This document shows, in pieces, positions 34,443 through 42,115 of a DNA stretch of 64,000 bases. The translations under genes were made by a program, and so were the position numbers. The notes under the pieces were generated by a model. The model worked only from the letters and a program-made list of their open reading frames with translations. It searched no databases and was not told the origin of the DNA. Origin of the DNA: Bacteroidota bacterium. Lineage in GTDB: Bacteria; Bacteroidota; Bacteroidia; Palsa-965. The stretch lies in contig VBWE01000014.1 of the NCBI GenBank assembly GCA_006218065.1, positions 65,618-129,617 on the forward strand, read 5' to 3'. Positions within the stretch are counted from its first letter, which is position 1. Every line of letters starts with the position of its first letter.

Positions 34443-35417
34443 ATGTCGGTAATCGACTCTATCAAAGCGCCTGTACGGCAAGAAATGGAGCTGTTCGAAC
34501 AAAAGTTCAGACAGTCGATGAAGAGTTCGGTTCCTTTGCTCGATAAGATCACGGCGTATATCGTAAAGCGGAAAGGGAAGCAGCTTCGTCCTTTATTCGT
34601 TTTTCTTTCGGCATCGGCCTGCGGGGGCGTGAATGAATCTACTTACCGTGCGGCGGCGCTGATTGAACTTTTGCATACGGCGACGCTTGTTCACGACGAC
34701 GTGGTGGACGATTCGAATCTCCGCCGCGGATTTTTTTCGGTGAGTGCGCTCTGGAAAAACAAAATTGCCGTGCTGGTGGGCGACTACCTGCTTTCGCGCG
34801 GCCTGCTGCTTTCGCTGGATAACAATGATTTCCGCCTGCTGAAAACGGTAGCGACCGCGGTGCGCGAGATGAGTGAGGGCGAACTGCTGCAGATTGAAAA
34901 AGCGCGGCGCCTGGATATCGCCGAGCCAGTGTACTTTGAGATCATCCGCCAGAAAACCGCTTCGCTGATCGCTTCGTGCTGCGCCTGCGGAGCCGCTTCG
35001 GCCGACGACAGCGAAGAACTGCAGGAACGCATGCGCAAGTTCGGCGAGCTTACCGGTATTGCTTTCCAGATCAAAGACGACCTGTTCGACTACGGCAGTT
35101 CGGGCGATATCGGGAAACCGACCGGCATCGATATCAAGGAAAAGAAAATGACGCTTCCGCTGATCTACGCGCTGAACAATGCTTCGCGCAACGATAAGCG
35201 GAGAATGATTAATATTGTAAAGAATCACAACAACGAACCCGAAAAGGTCGCGGAAGTGATCAGCTTTGTCTGGAAAAGCGGCGGGATCGAATACGCACGC
35301 CAGCGCATGAACCAATACAAGGACGAAGCCCTGGCGCTTCTCCGTACATTCCCCGAAAGCCAGGCAAGAACATCCCTGGAACAATTGGTGATCTACACGA
35401 CCCAACGTGAGAAATGA
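34443..35417 (+). CDS. Trans-polyprenyl diphosphate synthase
   Basis: Chain-elongating prenyltransferase (IspB/octaprenyl synthase-like) that would make the side chain of menaquinone. The 324-aa product has GKQLRPLFVFLSASACGG, the first Asp-rich motif in LLHTATLVHDDVVDDSNLRR, GDYLLSRGLLLSL, the second Asp-rich motif GIAFQIKDDLFDYGSSGDIG, and KMTLPLIYALN. Two small residues in front of the first motif allow long products, so chain length cannot be told. The start is ATG at 34443 (MSVIDSIKAPVRQEM); the frame is open upstream without homology. The next gene begins 1 bp later. Confidence 0.93.
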   Translation: MSVIDSIKAPVRQEMELFEQKFRQSMKSSVPLLDKITAYIVKRKGKQLRPLFVFLSASACGGVNESTYRAAALIELLHTATLVHDDVVDDSNLRRGFFSVSALWKNKIAVLVGDYLLSRGLLLSLDNNDFRLLKTVATAVREMSEGELLQIEKARRLDIAEPVYFEIIRQKTASLIASCCACGAASADDSEELQERMRKFGELTGIAFQIKDDLFDYGSSGDIGKPTGIDIKEKKMTLPLIYALNNASRNDKRRMINIVKNHNNEPEKVAEVISFVWKSGGIEYARQRMNQYKDEALALLRTFPESQARTSLEQLVIYTTQREK

Positions 35418-35418
35418 A

Positions 35419-36861
35419 ATGACTGTTTCAGTCCGGAACACAAACCCTTTTGTCCGATACCTCCTTCTCACCGTCATGGCAGCGACGGGAATCTCCGTAT
35501 TTGTTTTTGCCTGCATTAAAGCAGTCATGCTTCCGTTTACGCATGATGAGAGCCTGAGTTATCTCCTGTATGTACCCATGCCGGTTACAGATATTACAGG
35601 GTACGTCAACACGTATGGGCTTCCGAATAATCATATTCTGAACACATTATTGATGAAATTCTGTGCCGGGGTTTTCGGAGACAGTACACTGTCGCTGCGC
35701 TTGCCGAATCTTATTGCCCTGGTCGCGTATCTTTATTTTGGTTTCCGTCTCTTGAAAAAAACATCCTCCTCCTGGTTGCTGTTAAGCGGATTTCTGCTTT
35801 TGACCAGCAACCTTTTTGCTACGGATTTTTTTTCGCTTGCCAGGGGCTATGGTCTTGCCAACGCGCTGATGCTGGGAGCAATTTATTTGCTTATTGCATA
35901 CAACGAATCGCCATCATGGAAAAAAACGGTATGGCTTTTTATAGTATGCGGGCTGATGATATTAGCCAATTTCACGCTTCTGCACGTAGCCTTAGTCATT
36001 GCCGGTTGTTATGAAATTCTGCGCTTCCGGAAAGAACGCCCGGTGTCCTTTAGGGGGTACATGAAAATCATGCAGCCCGCATTGTGGTTTTTCATTATCA
36101 TGGCAGGAGTTTTATATGAACCGTTTCGCACGATTATCAAGTGGCAAACAACGTTCGGTGGCAATGAAAGTTTCTGGGCGGATTCTGTCAACCCCTTACT
36201 GACGGACAGTATTTATACGAATAATAGCTTTACATGGAAACCGTATGTGGCTTTTGTGGTAGTGGTTTTGCTGCTGGTCATTACGGCTGTCACCGCGATG
36301 ATCTTTTTGCGAAAAAAACGCTCGTGGCTCCCTTTATTTTTCGTGTTGCTTATCGTACCGGTATTGCTGTTTCAAATTCAACATGTATTGCTCGGTACAC
36401 AATACCCGGTCAGCAGGACTGTTCAGTATTTATATCCGTTGTTTGTAATTGCCCTGGTTTTTGCAATTGATGTGACTGCGGAAAAAATAAATTGGTTTCG
36501 CTTTTCATTGCTGCCTTCCGCTTTATTGCTTGCTGTTTTTTTTGTCATGCATTATTCAACGGAATATATTCCGGAGTGGCGCTACGACAGTTCTAACCGT
36601 GCAGTACTGGAGGATATTGAGCAATTAAGAAAGAAGGAACCGAAGAAGATCCAGGTGGGTGTTAACTGGCTTTTTGAACCGGGATTAAACTATGAACGAA
36701 AAAGAAAAAAATATGCCTGGTTGCAACCTCTTTATCGCGGAAGTATCGACTCTGCATGTGATTATTATTACGTGACAGCTTCAGATACGGCCGGTATGCG
36801 AGCAAGGGGCAGAATGCTTATTCGTTCGTATGCTCTCAGTAATACTTATCTTTACCGTTAG
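35419..36861 (+). CDS. Membrane glycosyltransferase-like protein (GT39/ArnT type)
   Basis: The 480-aa product has a first membrane helix (LLLTVMAATGISVFVFACIK), then PFTHDESLSYLLYVP with the acidic HDE motif that is typical of polyprenol-phosphate-sugar dependent GT-C enzymes, then YGLPNNHILNTLLMKFCAGV, SLRLPNLIALVAYLYFGFRL, and around ten further helices. The C-terminal part (about residues 385-480) is soluble. It probably transfers a sugar from a lipid carrier in the periplasm, but the acceptor is unknown. ATG at 35419 is chosen over an upstream in-frame GTG that would overlap the synthase gene. Confidence 0.75.
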   Translation: MTVSVRNTNPFVRYLLLTVMAATGISVFVFACIKAVMLPFTHDESLSYLLYVPMPVTDITGYVNTYGLPNNHILNTLLMKFCAGVFGDSTLSLRLPNLIALVAYLYFGFRLLKKTSSSWLLLSGFLLLTSNLFATDFFSLARGYGLANALMLGAIYLLIAYNESPSWKKTVWLFIVCGLMILANFTLLHVALVIAGCYEILRFRKERPVSFRGYMKIMQPALWFFIIMAGVLYEPFRTIIKWQTTFGGNESFWADSVNPLLTDSIYTNNSFTWKPYVAFVVVVLLLVITAVTAMIFLRKKRSWLPLFFVLLIVPVLLFQIQHVLLGTQYPVSRTVQYLYPLFVIALVFAIDVTAEKINWFRFSLLPSALLLAVFFVMHYSTEYIPEWRYDSSNRAVLEDIEQLRKKEPKKIQVGVNWLFEPGLNYERKRKKYAWLQPLYRGSIDSACDYYYVTASDTAGMRARGRMLIRSYALSNTYLYR

Positions 36862-36877
36862 CCCGAAACCTCTGAGA

Positions 36878-37726
36878 ATGCGGATATGCAAGGATAAAAA
36901 AACCGGTAAGCGTTGTTTACATTACATAAGCGTAGTATGGACGTTGTTGTTCTTTTTCACCGGCTCACAGGCGTACGCACAGCAGCCCACAAAATATTAC
37001 TGGGAAAACGGCAAACTGAAAAGCGAAGGTATGCTGGACGCTGCGGGGAAACTCGACGGGTTCTGGGCTTTTTATTACGAAAGCGGTGTTAAAAAATCGG
37101 AAGGGTTTTATAATCACGGCAAAGCCGAGAAAGCCTGGTTTTTCTGGGATATGAACGGGAAACTGGCCAGCCGCGGGTTTTACAAAAATGACCAGCTCGA
37201 CAGCGCCTGGATATTTTTTCAGCCCGACGGGCATGTATGGAAAATGTGTTTCTACAAAAACAACCTGCTCGACGGTGCCCACGTGGAATGGTGGAACGAT
37301 ACGCTGATGAAAGAAGCCGGCACGTACAGGAAAGGCCTGAAGCACGGCACCTGGACAACCTGGTACCCCGCCTGCCAGGTAAAAAGTCAGCAGGTTTTTG
37401 TCGACGGCAAAGTGAACGGCGATTACCTGCTCTGGCATGAGAATGGTGTGCTGCAAACTTCCGGCGAAGTGATGAACGACAAATCCGAAGGCGAATGGAA
37501 ATTCTGGGACCGGCAGGGAAAACTGCTCACCGTGGGAAATTATCATCTCGGGCAGTGGCACGGACTGTGGACGGATTACAAGGACAACGGGAAGCGCCTG
37601 GCCGCGGGTCATTTCAACATGAACAAAAAAACGGGTCGCTGGCGTTACTGGAACGAGGAAGGAAAAATCAGGAAACTGGAAATCTATAAAGACGAAAAAC
37701 TGTTCAAAGAAATCAGCTATGAATAA
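36878..37726 (+). CDS. MORN/YwqK-type repeat protein, exported
   Basis: The 282-aa product has a signal segment (YISVVWTLLFFFTGSQAYAQ) and then some ten copies of the MORN-like unit xYYENGxxKxEGxxxxxxxxGxWxFW: YYWENGKLKSEGMLDA, FYYESGVKKSEGFYNHG, FWDMNGKLASRGFYKND, LLWHENGVLQTSGEVMND, KFWDRQGKLLTVGNYH and RYWNEEGKIRKLEIYKDE. These proteins are often annotated as YwqK-family antitoxins, but no toxin gene is adjacent, and the export signal speaks against that role. The stop overlaps the next gene, also MORN-type, by 8 bp. Binding or scaffolding at the envelope is likely (inference). Confidence 0.8.
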   Translation: MRICKDKKTGKRCLHYISVVWTLLFFFTGSQAYAQQPTKYYWENGKLKSEGMLDAAGKLDGFWAFYYESGVKKSEGFYNHGKAEKAWFFWDMNGKLASRGFYKNDQLDSAWIFFQPDGHVWKMCFYKNNLLDGAHVEWWNDTLMKEAGTYRKGLKHGTWTTWYPACQVKSQQVFVDGKVNGDYLLWHENGVLQTSGEVMNDKSEGEWKFWDRQGKLLTVGNYHLGQWHGLWTDYKDNGKRLAAGHFNMNKKTGRWRYWNEEGKIRKLEIYKDEKLFKEISYE

Positions 37727-38174
37727 ACGCATCATACTTCCGGCCCTTGCCGGTGTTTTTTTTCTCGCAGCCTGCAGCAACGAACCTGTCGCTGACAAAA
37801 AAAAAGATACTGCCGATAGTGTGCTGAGAATCACGACCACCAACAGCGACGCACCGAAACCCGGCGCCATTATGTTCGAAGGCGATACGGTGACGCACTA
37901 TCCGAACGGCGTGATCCAGGTAAAGGGCTATATGGGCGGCGGGATGCGGCAGGGACAATGGTTTGCCTTTTTTGAAAACGGCGAAGTACAGAGCGAATGC
38001 CAGTATAAAAACAACCTCAAACACGGAAAGTCGGTTGTTTACCGCGAAGGCGGTAAAAAGTACTGGGAAGGATATTATAATATGGATGCGAAAGTCGGGA
38101 AATGGAAATTCTGGGATGATGCCGGGAAAATGACGGAAAAAGATTATGGAGGAACACTGCCCACCGGGAAGTAG
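37719..38174 (+). CDS. MORN-type lipoprotein
   Basis: The 151-aa product begins MNKRIILPALAGVFFLAACS, a lipoprotein signal (Cys19), then a linker and three to four MORN-like units: THYPNGVIQVKGYMGGGMRQ, AFFENGEVQSECQYKNNLKH, VYREGGKKYWEGYYNMDAKV and KFWDDAGKMTEKDYGG. It overlaps the preceding, larger MORN protein by 8 bp, so both are made together; one is lipid-anchored and the other probably soluble in the periplasm. No toxin partner seen. Confidence 0.8.
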   Translation: MNKRIILPALAGVFFLAACSNEPVADKKKDTADSVLRITTTNSDAPKPGAIMFEGDTVTHYPNGVIQVKGYMGGGMRQGQWFAFFENGEVQSECQYKNNLKHGKSVVYREGGKKYWEGYYNMDAKVGKWKFWDDAGKMTEKDYGGTLPTGK

Positions 38175-38205
38175 TTACTCCTTGCCGGTCAAATGGCAAA
38201 TGCAA

Positions 38206-38282
38206 AATTTCAAATGTAAAATGCCAACCTGTTTGATTGGTTCACTTTAGTGTTTGGAGTTTGGCATTTTACATTTGAAATT
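38206..38282. repeat. Inverted repeat in front of the cytochrome c gene
   Basis: Perfect 22-bp arms AATTTCAAATGTAAAATGCC.. (38206-38227) and complement (38261-38282), with a 33-bp loop. It may stop transcription from the MORN genes. Confidence 0.75.
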
Positions 38283-38397
38283 ATTTTATGCGAACCAGGA
38301 TTACCAGCTAAATTCCCCAACCCACGCAAACAAATGCCCCGGCCTGTTTGTTTTAAAAGCGGATCCCTTCTCTTCCTGTTCTTTTAAAACATCCGTT

Positions 38398-38913
38398 ATG
38401 ATCTCCTCCGGTCAGAACCTTTATTCGCCGCTTCAACGGGAAGTCCGTTACCGGCACATCATCAACCGCTTGGGTATGATGGTCGCTTTTTTAGCCTTTA
38501 TTATTCTTGCGCTGATCGCGATGCTCGTTTTCCGGCGGGCGGGTGCGAATGAAATGACCCTTTCCGAAAATAAGAACAGCGGCGGAAATGTAAGCGATAT
38601 GATGCCACACGCCATGAACTATAAACCTGAAGAAGGCAAACCAAACGGAGAACAGCTCTTCGAACAGAAATGCGCTTCCTGTCACCAGGTCAGTACTGAA
38701 AACATAACCGGTCCCGGCCTGCTGGGCGTGAGCGAACGTATCCCCGCCGGCGACTGGAAATACAAATGGATTACCAATCCCGCCGCGATGCGCGACCAGG
38801 AAGATCCGTATGCTTTAAAAATAATTGCAGAAAGTAACGGGAACATGATGACGCCGCAAAACCTGTCGGATGAAGAAATCGACGAAATTTTCCGCTACAT
38901 CGATGCGCATTGA
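38398..38913 (+). CDS. Membrane-anchored c-type cytochrome
   Basis: The 171-aa product has one membrane helix (LGMMVAFLAFIILALIAMLV, about residues 25-44) and a monohaem domain: GEQLFEQKCASCHQV with CxxCH at 92-96, ITGPGLLGV, DWKYKWITNPAAM, and NGNMMTPQNLSDEEIDEIF, whose Met is the likely sixth ligand. It would carry electrons on the periplasmic side of the inner membrane, for example to a terminal oxidase; no oxidase genes are in the window. The start at 38398 (MISSGQNLYSP) places the positive residues on the cytoplasmic side. The frame is open upstream through the inverted repeat, which is ignored. Confidence 0.88.
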   Translation: MISSGQNLYSPLQREVRYRHIINRLGMMVAFLAFIILALIAMLVFRRAGANEMTLSENKNSGGNVSDMMPHAMNYKPEEGKPNGEQLFEQKCASCHQVSTENITGPGLLGVSERIPAGDWKYKWITNPAAMRDQEDPYALKIIAESNGNMMTPQNLSDEEIDEIFRYIDAH

Positions 38914-39259
38914 TCTTTTGTTAATAGTGTAACTGCCTGATCGCTAACTGTTTTACATTCATTAACACCGCTTGCCGAAACCTCTCCTGCCACCGGCTCG
39001 TTTACCCGGCAAGAACTACAACCCATGTACGCTACAGTTGATCCTCTGAGTAAACGCGTTCTGCGTTACCCGATTCAAAAAACAAAGCAGTTCATCGCTT
39101 TTATCCGGAGCTGCATTTTTCCTCCACATCAGTTGATTCCTGTTCCCGTTACCACCGGGAAAGGCAGCCGGCGATAGCGGTCGCATGCTGAATTGAATTC
39201 ACTTGTGTATGCCACGCATGCGCAGGATCATTCCTTCTTTTCGTCAACCCCAAAAATCC
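38914..39259 (+). other. Intergenic region without a supported gene (346 bp)
   Basis: The gap between the cytochrome gene and the DUF2157 gene holds no clear promoter box or strong hairpin. One open frame of 50 codons (39025-39177) has no homology I recognise. The region probably carries the promoter of the DUF2157/DUF4401 operon. Confidence 0.4.
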
Positions 39260-40336
39260 ATGCTCATGGAACCAAATCCATCTGACCTGATGAACAGGCC
39301 GGTGAACCGGTCATTGCTTCACGCATTCGGAAAGCATGCCCGCTGGAGTGAAAAAACGGCGCAGGACGCGTTTCACGAAAGCGGTATTTATGCCGGCCGC
39401 GCTCAATGGCTTACCTGGGCCACCCGTTTCTTCGCCGGAACGGGCGTCGCCTTCCTGCTTGCGGGTATTCTTTTCTTCTTCGCCTGGAACTGGGCAGATA
39501 TGTCGCGCATGTTGAAATTCGGCATTATCGGCGGCGGCATTGTCGTGATCACCATTGTTTCGATGATCCTGCGGAAAAAACACGAATTCGCATTCCAGCT
39601 CGGACTTACGATCGTGAGTGCGCTGGTGGGTGTGCTCTTCGCCGTGCACGGGCAGGAATATCAAACCGGTGCGAACAGTTTCGAATTGTTCCGCAACTGG
39701 GCCGTAGCGATTGCGCTGCTGGTGGTCATCAGCAATTTTCCGCCGCTCTGGATGCTTTACCTGGTACTGCTGAATATCGTGGTGATTACCTGGAACATCC
39801 AGTTCGAGGGCTGGCAGGAAGGCATGCTTTTTACGGAACTGTTTATCATGAACACCTTCGGCCTGATTGCCTGGGAACTGTGCCGCGGCTTCGGCGTTCC
39901 GTTTGCACAGCGGCGCTGGTTTCTGCGGGTGGCGGGATTTGCAGCATTTGTTTTCCTGTCGTGGAAAGTGTTTATCACGGGCCATCATTTCAGCGGCATG
40001 TCGCGCGATGCGCTGGTTTGCTGCGTCGTCATCATTCCCGCTTTTGTTTTCGGGGCAGGGTACCTCGGGTTTTTCAGGAAGGATATTTTTTTCCTGGCGC
40101 TGATCTGTTTCTGCACGGTGATGATCGCGTCGAATTTTCTCGACCTGCTTTTGCCGCCGGTGAAGGAAAGCCGGGGAGAAGGTCTTGAAGCGATGTCGGC
40201 CTCCGTTAAATCGACGCTCGACCGGATGTACCTTATTATGATGATGCGCGGTCTGTTCATCATCGGCCTCACCAGCCTGATCGGTGTTCAATTGGTTAAG
40301 CTCAGTAAAAAATGGCGCAATCATGAACAATCCTGA
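39260..40336 (+). CDS. DUF2157 multi-spanning membrane protein
   Basis: Function not known. The 358-aa product has a short cytoplasmic N-terminus (SLLHAFGKHARWSEKTAQDA), then WATRFFAGTGVAFLLAGILF, FFAWNWADMSRMLKFGIIGG and GVLFAVHGQEYQTGANSFEL, the DUF2157 signature, and eight or so further helices ending LIGVQLVKLSKKW. It is the first gene of a three-gene set (DUF2157, DUF4401, GDYXXLXY) known from many bacteria. Start uncertain: ATG 39260 or 39266. The stop overlaps the next gene by 14 bp. Confidence 0.85.
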   Translation: MLMEPNPSDLMNRPVNRSLLHAFGKHARWSEKTAQDAFHESGIYAGRAQWLTWATRFFAGTGVAFLLAGILFFFAWNWADMSRMLKFGIIGGGIVVITIVSMILRKKHEFAFQLGLTIVSALVGVLFAVHGQEYQTGANSFELFRNWAVAIALLVVISNFPPLWMLYLVLLNIVVITWNIQFEGWQEGMLFTELFIMNTFGLIAWELCRGFGVPFAQRRWFLRVAGFAAFVFLSWKVFITGHHFSGMSRDALVCCVVIIPAFVFGAGYLGFFRKDIFFLALICFCTVMIASNFLDLLLPPVKESRGEGLEAMSASVKSTLDRMYLIMMMRGLFIIGLTSLIGVQLVKLSKKWRNHEQS

Positions 40337-41435
40337 TGTCAAGCGAATGACCTTCGGCCAGTTGCTCGAACGTCTTCAGCAAAAAGATCCGGCCGGACTT
40401 TCTTACGACCCGGCCCTGGTGGAAAACGAAATCGCGAAAAACGAAAAGCGTGAATACCCGGTGGCTGTGCGTGTGCTCATCGTACTCGGCGCCTGGATCG
40501 GTGCTGCGATGCTTGCGGCATTCCTCACCTTTTTCGTATTCGGAAAAGATGAACCGACCCTGGTGGTAGCCGGCGTGATCTTCATCCTCGCGGGATTGCT
40601 GCTGCCGCGCCTGAACGTGTTGCCCGTAGCGATAGAACCGTTTGCGCTGGCGATATCCGTGATCGGCATCTCGCTGCTCATGGGTGGCATGGATTACGAT
40701 ATCGACGATAATTATGCGCCGCATAACCTCATCATCGCACTCATCGAAATCGCGATTGCTGTTTTCACGGTGAGCCGCGTGCAACGTACGGTAGGTGTAT
40801 TCGGTTTTTTCGGATTCCTGGGTATTTACTTTTACCAGAACCTGGAATCGCCGCATGCCGTGATGGCCCTGGCCGGTGTATGTATGTTGCTGTTCACCTG
40901 GATGCAGGTCAGCGAAACGCGGATGCTTGCCAAAGGAAAAAAACTGATCCGTTATTACCAGCCTGTACTGAGCGGACTGATGCTGTCGATCCCGGTACTT
41001 TGTTTATACACGCTGATCAAAGAACCGGAAGGACATGAATCGTGGCACCCGGACAGTACGGGCTTCACGGGCTGGTGGCCTGTGGCGCTGCCGGCGATTG
41101 CGGCATTGCTCTGGACGCTTCGTGTGATCCTGGTGAAGACCTGCGGTTTTCAGAAAGCACGCGTGAACGCATTACTGCTTTTTGCGCTCCTCTGTCTCGC
41201 GCCCATGGTGAAAGCGCCCGGCATCGTGGCTTCGATCCTGCTGATCGCCTGCGGATTTTATTCGGGACAACGTTTCACGCTGGGCATCGGCATCCTGTCA
41301 CTCATTTATTACTGCATCACTTTTTATTACATGATGGAAACCACCCTGCTCGTGAAATCCGTCCTGATGATGGTATCGGGTGCGCTGCTTGTGGCGGCGG
41401 CTCTGGTGTTTAACTATTTAAACAAACGCTCATGA
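40323..41435 (+). CDS. DUF4401 multi-spanning membrane protein
   Basis: The 370-aa product starts MNNPDVKRMTFGQLLERLQQ, is Glu/Lys-rich for 50 residues, and then crosses the membrane about ten times (VRVLIVLGAWIGAAMLAAFL, VIGISLLMGGMDYDID, SVLMMVSGALLVAAALVFNY). It matches the DUF4401 pattern in which the partner DUF2157 protein precedes. Its overlaps with both neighbours (14 bp and 4 bp) show a tightly coupled operon. The set may act as a membrane complex; function is unknown. Confidence 0.82.
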   Translation: MNNPDVKRMTFGQLLERLQQKDPAGLSYDPALVENEIAKNEKREYPVAVRVLIVLGAWIGAAMLAAFLTFFVFGKDEPTLVVAGVIFILAGLLLPRLNVLPVAIEPFALAISVIGISLLMGGMDYDIDDNYAPHNLIIALIEIAIAVFTVSRVQRTVGVFGFFGFLGIYFYQNLESPHAVMALAGVCMLLFTWMQVSETRMLAKGKKLIRYYQPVLSGLMLSIPVLCLYTLIKEPEGHESWHPDSTGFTGWWPVALPAIAALLWTLRVILVKTCGFQKARVNALLLFALLCLAPMVKAPGIVASILLIACGFYSGQRFTLGIGILSLIYYCITFYYMMETTLLVKSVLMMVSGALLVAAALVFNYLNKRS

Positions 41436-42007
41436 TTATCCGCAAAATCCTTTTCGCTCTGTGCGTGACCGGCACGCTTGTTTTTTTCAGTATGGACATG
41501 AAAAAAAAAGAGGACGTCATTCAAAACGGCCGGCTTGTTTATTTCGACATGCGGCAGCGTGACCCGCGTTCGCTGATGCAGGGCGATTACATGCACCTGA
41601 ATTACGGTATGGAGAATAATATGAGGAGAGACAACGTGACGCTTTCGCCGGAAGGGTATGTGGTGATCTGGCTCGACAGTAACCGCGTGGCCCGCTTCAT
41701 CCGCGTACAGGACCAGCCCGAACCGCTGCACGATACCGAACTCGTGGTGAAATACCGGACGCGGAAGAATTTTTTCGGAGCCGATCCTGTGCTTGGTCCT
41801 GCTTCCTTTTTCTTCGAGGAAGAAAAAGCGGAATGTTTTTCCACCGCCCGGTATATCGAAATGCGCGTGGATGAAAACGGCACCGCTATCCTGACCGGCC
41901 TGGCCGACTGGGATTTCTGCAGGCTGCACGAACAGGATTCGGCGAGCTACCATCACTGGCTCGAAAATCATCCGCCGCCCCCTCCGCCCCCTCCGGGAAT
42001 CGATTAA
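41432..42007 (+). CDS. GDYXXLXY-motif protein
   Basis: The 191-aa product has an N-terminal anchor (ILFALCVTGTLVFFSMDM), then LVYFDMRQRDPRSLMQGDYM with the eponymous GDYMHLNY, and later YVVIWLDSNRVARFIRVQ, LVVKYRTRKNFF and ASFFFEEEKAECFSTARYIE. The tail is a Pro run (residues about 181-188). GDYXXLXY proteins are partners of DUF2157/DUF4401 and are predicted to sit on the outer side of the membrane. ATG overlaps the DUF4401 stop by 4 bp. Confidence 0.87.
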   Translation: MIIRKILFALCVTGTLVFFSMDMKKKEDVIQNGRLVYFDMRQRDPRSLMQGDYMHLNYGMENNMRRDNVTLSPEGYVVIWLDSNRVARFIRVQDQPEPLHDTELVVKYRTRKNFFGADPVLGPASFFFEEEKAECFSTARYIEMRVDENGTAILTGLADWDFCRLHEQDSASYHHWLENHPPPPPPPPGID

Positions 42008-42115
42008 CATAGAAATCTCCGGGATTGATTCTTCAAAAATTATTTGAGCACAATCTCCCGGCATTCCCGGACGGATGAAACAAAGCCCGCCGGCTTTTCT
42101 TATTTTTAGACCTTC

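Noticed and set aside
39025-39177. 50-codon frame in the gap before DUF2157
   Set aside because: No promoter box, no ribosome-site evidence, no recognisable sequence; left as a note only.
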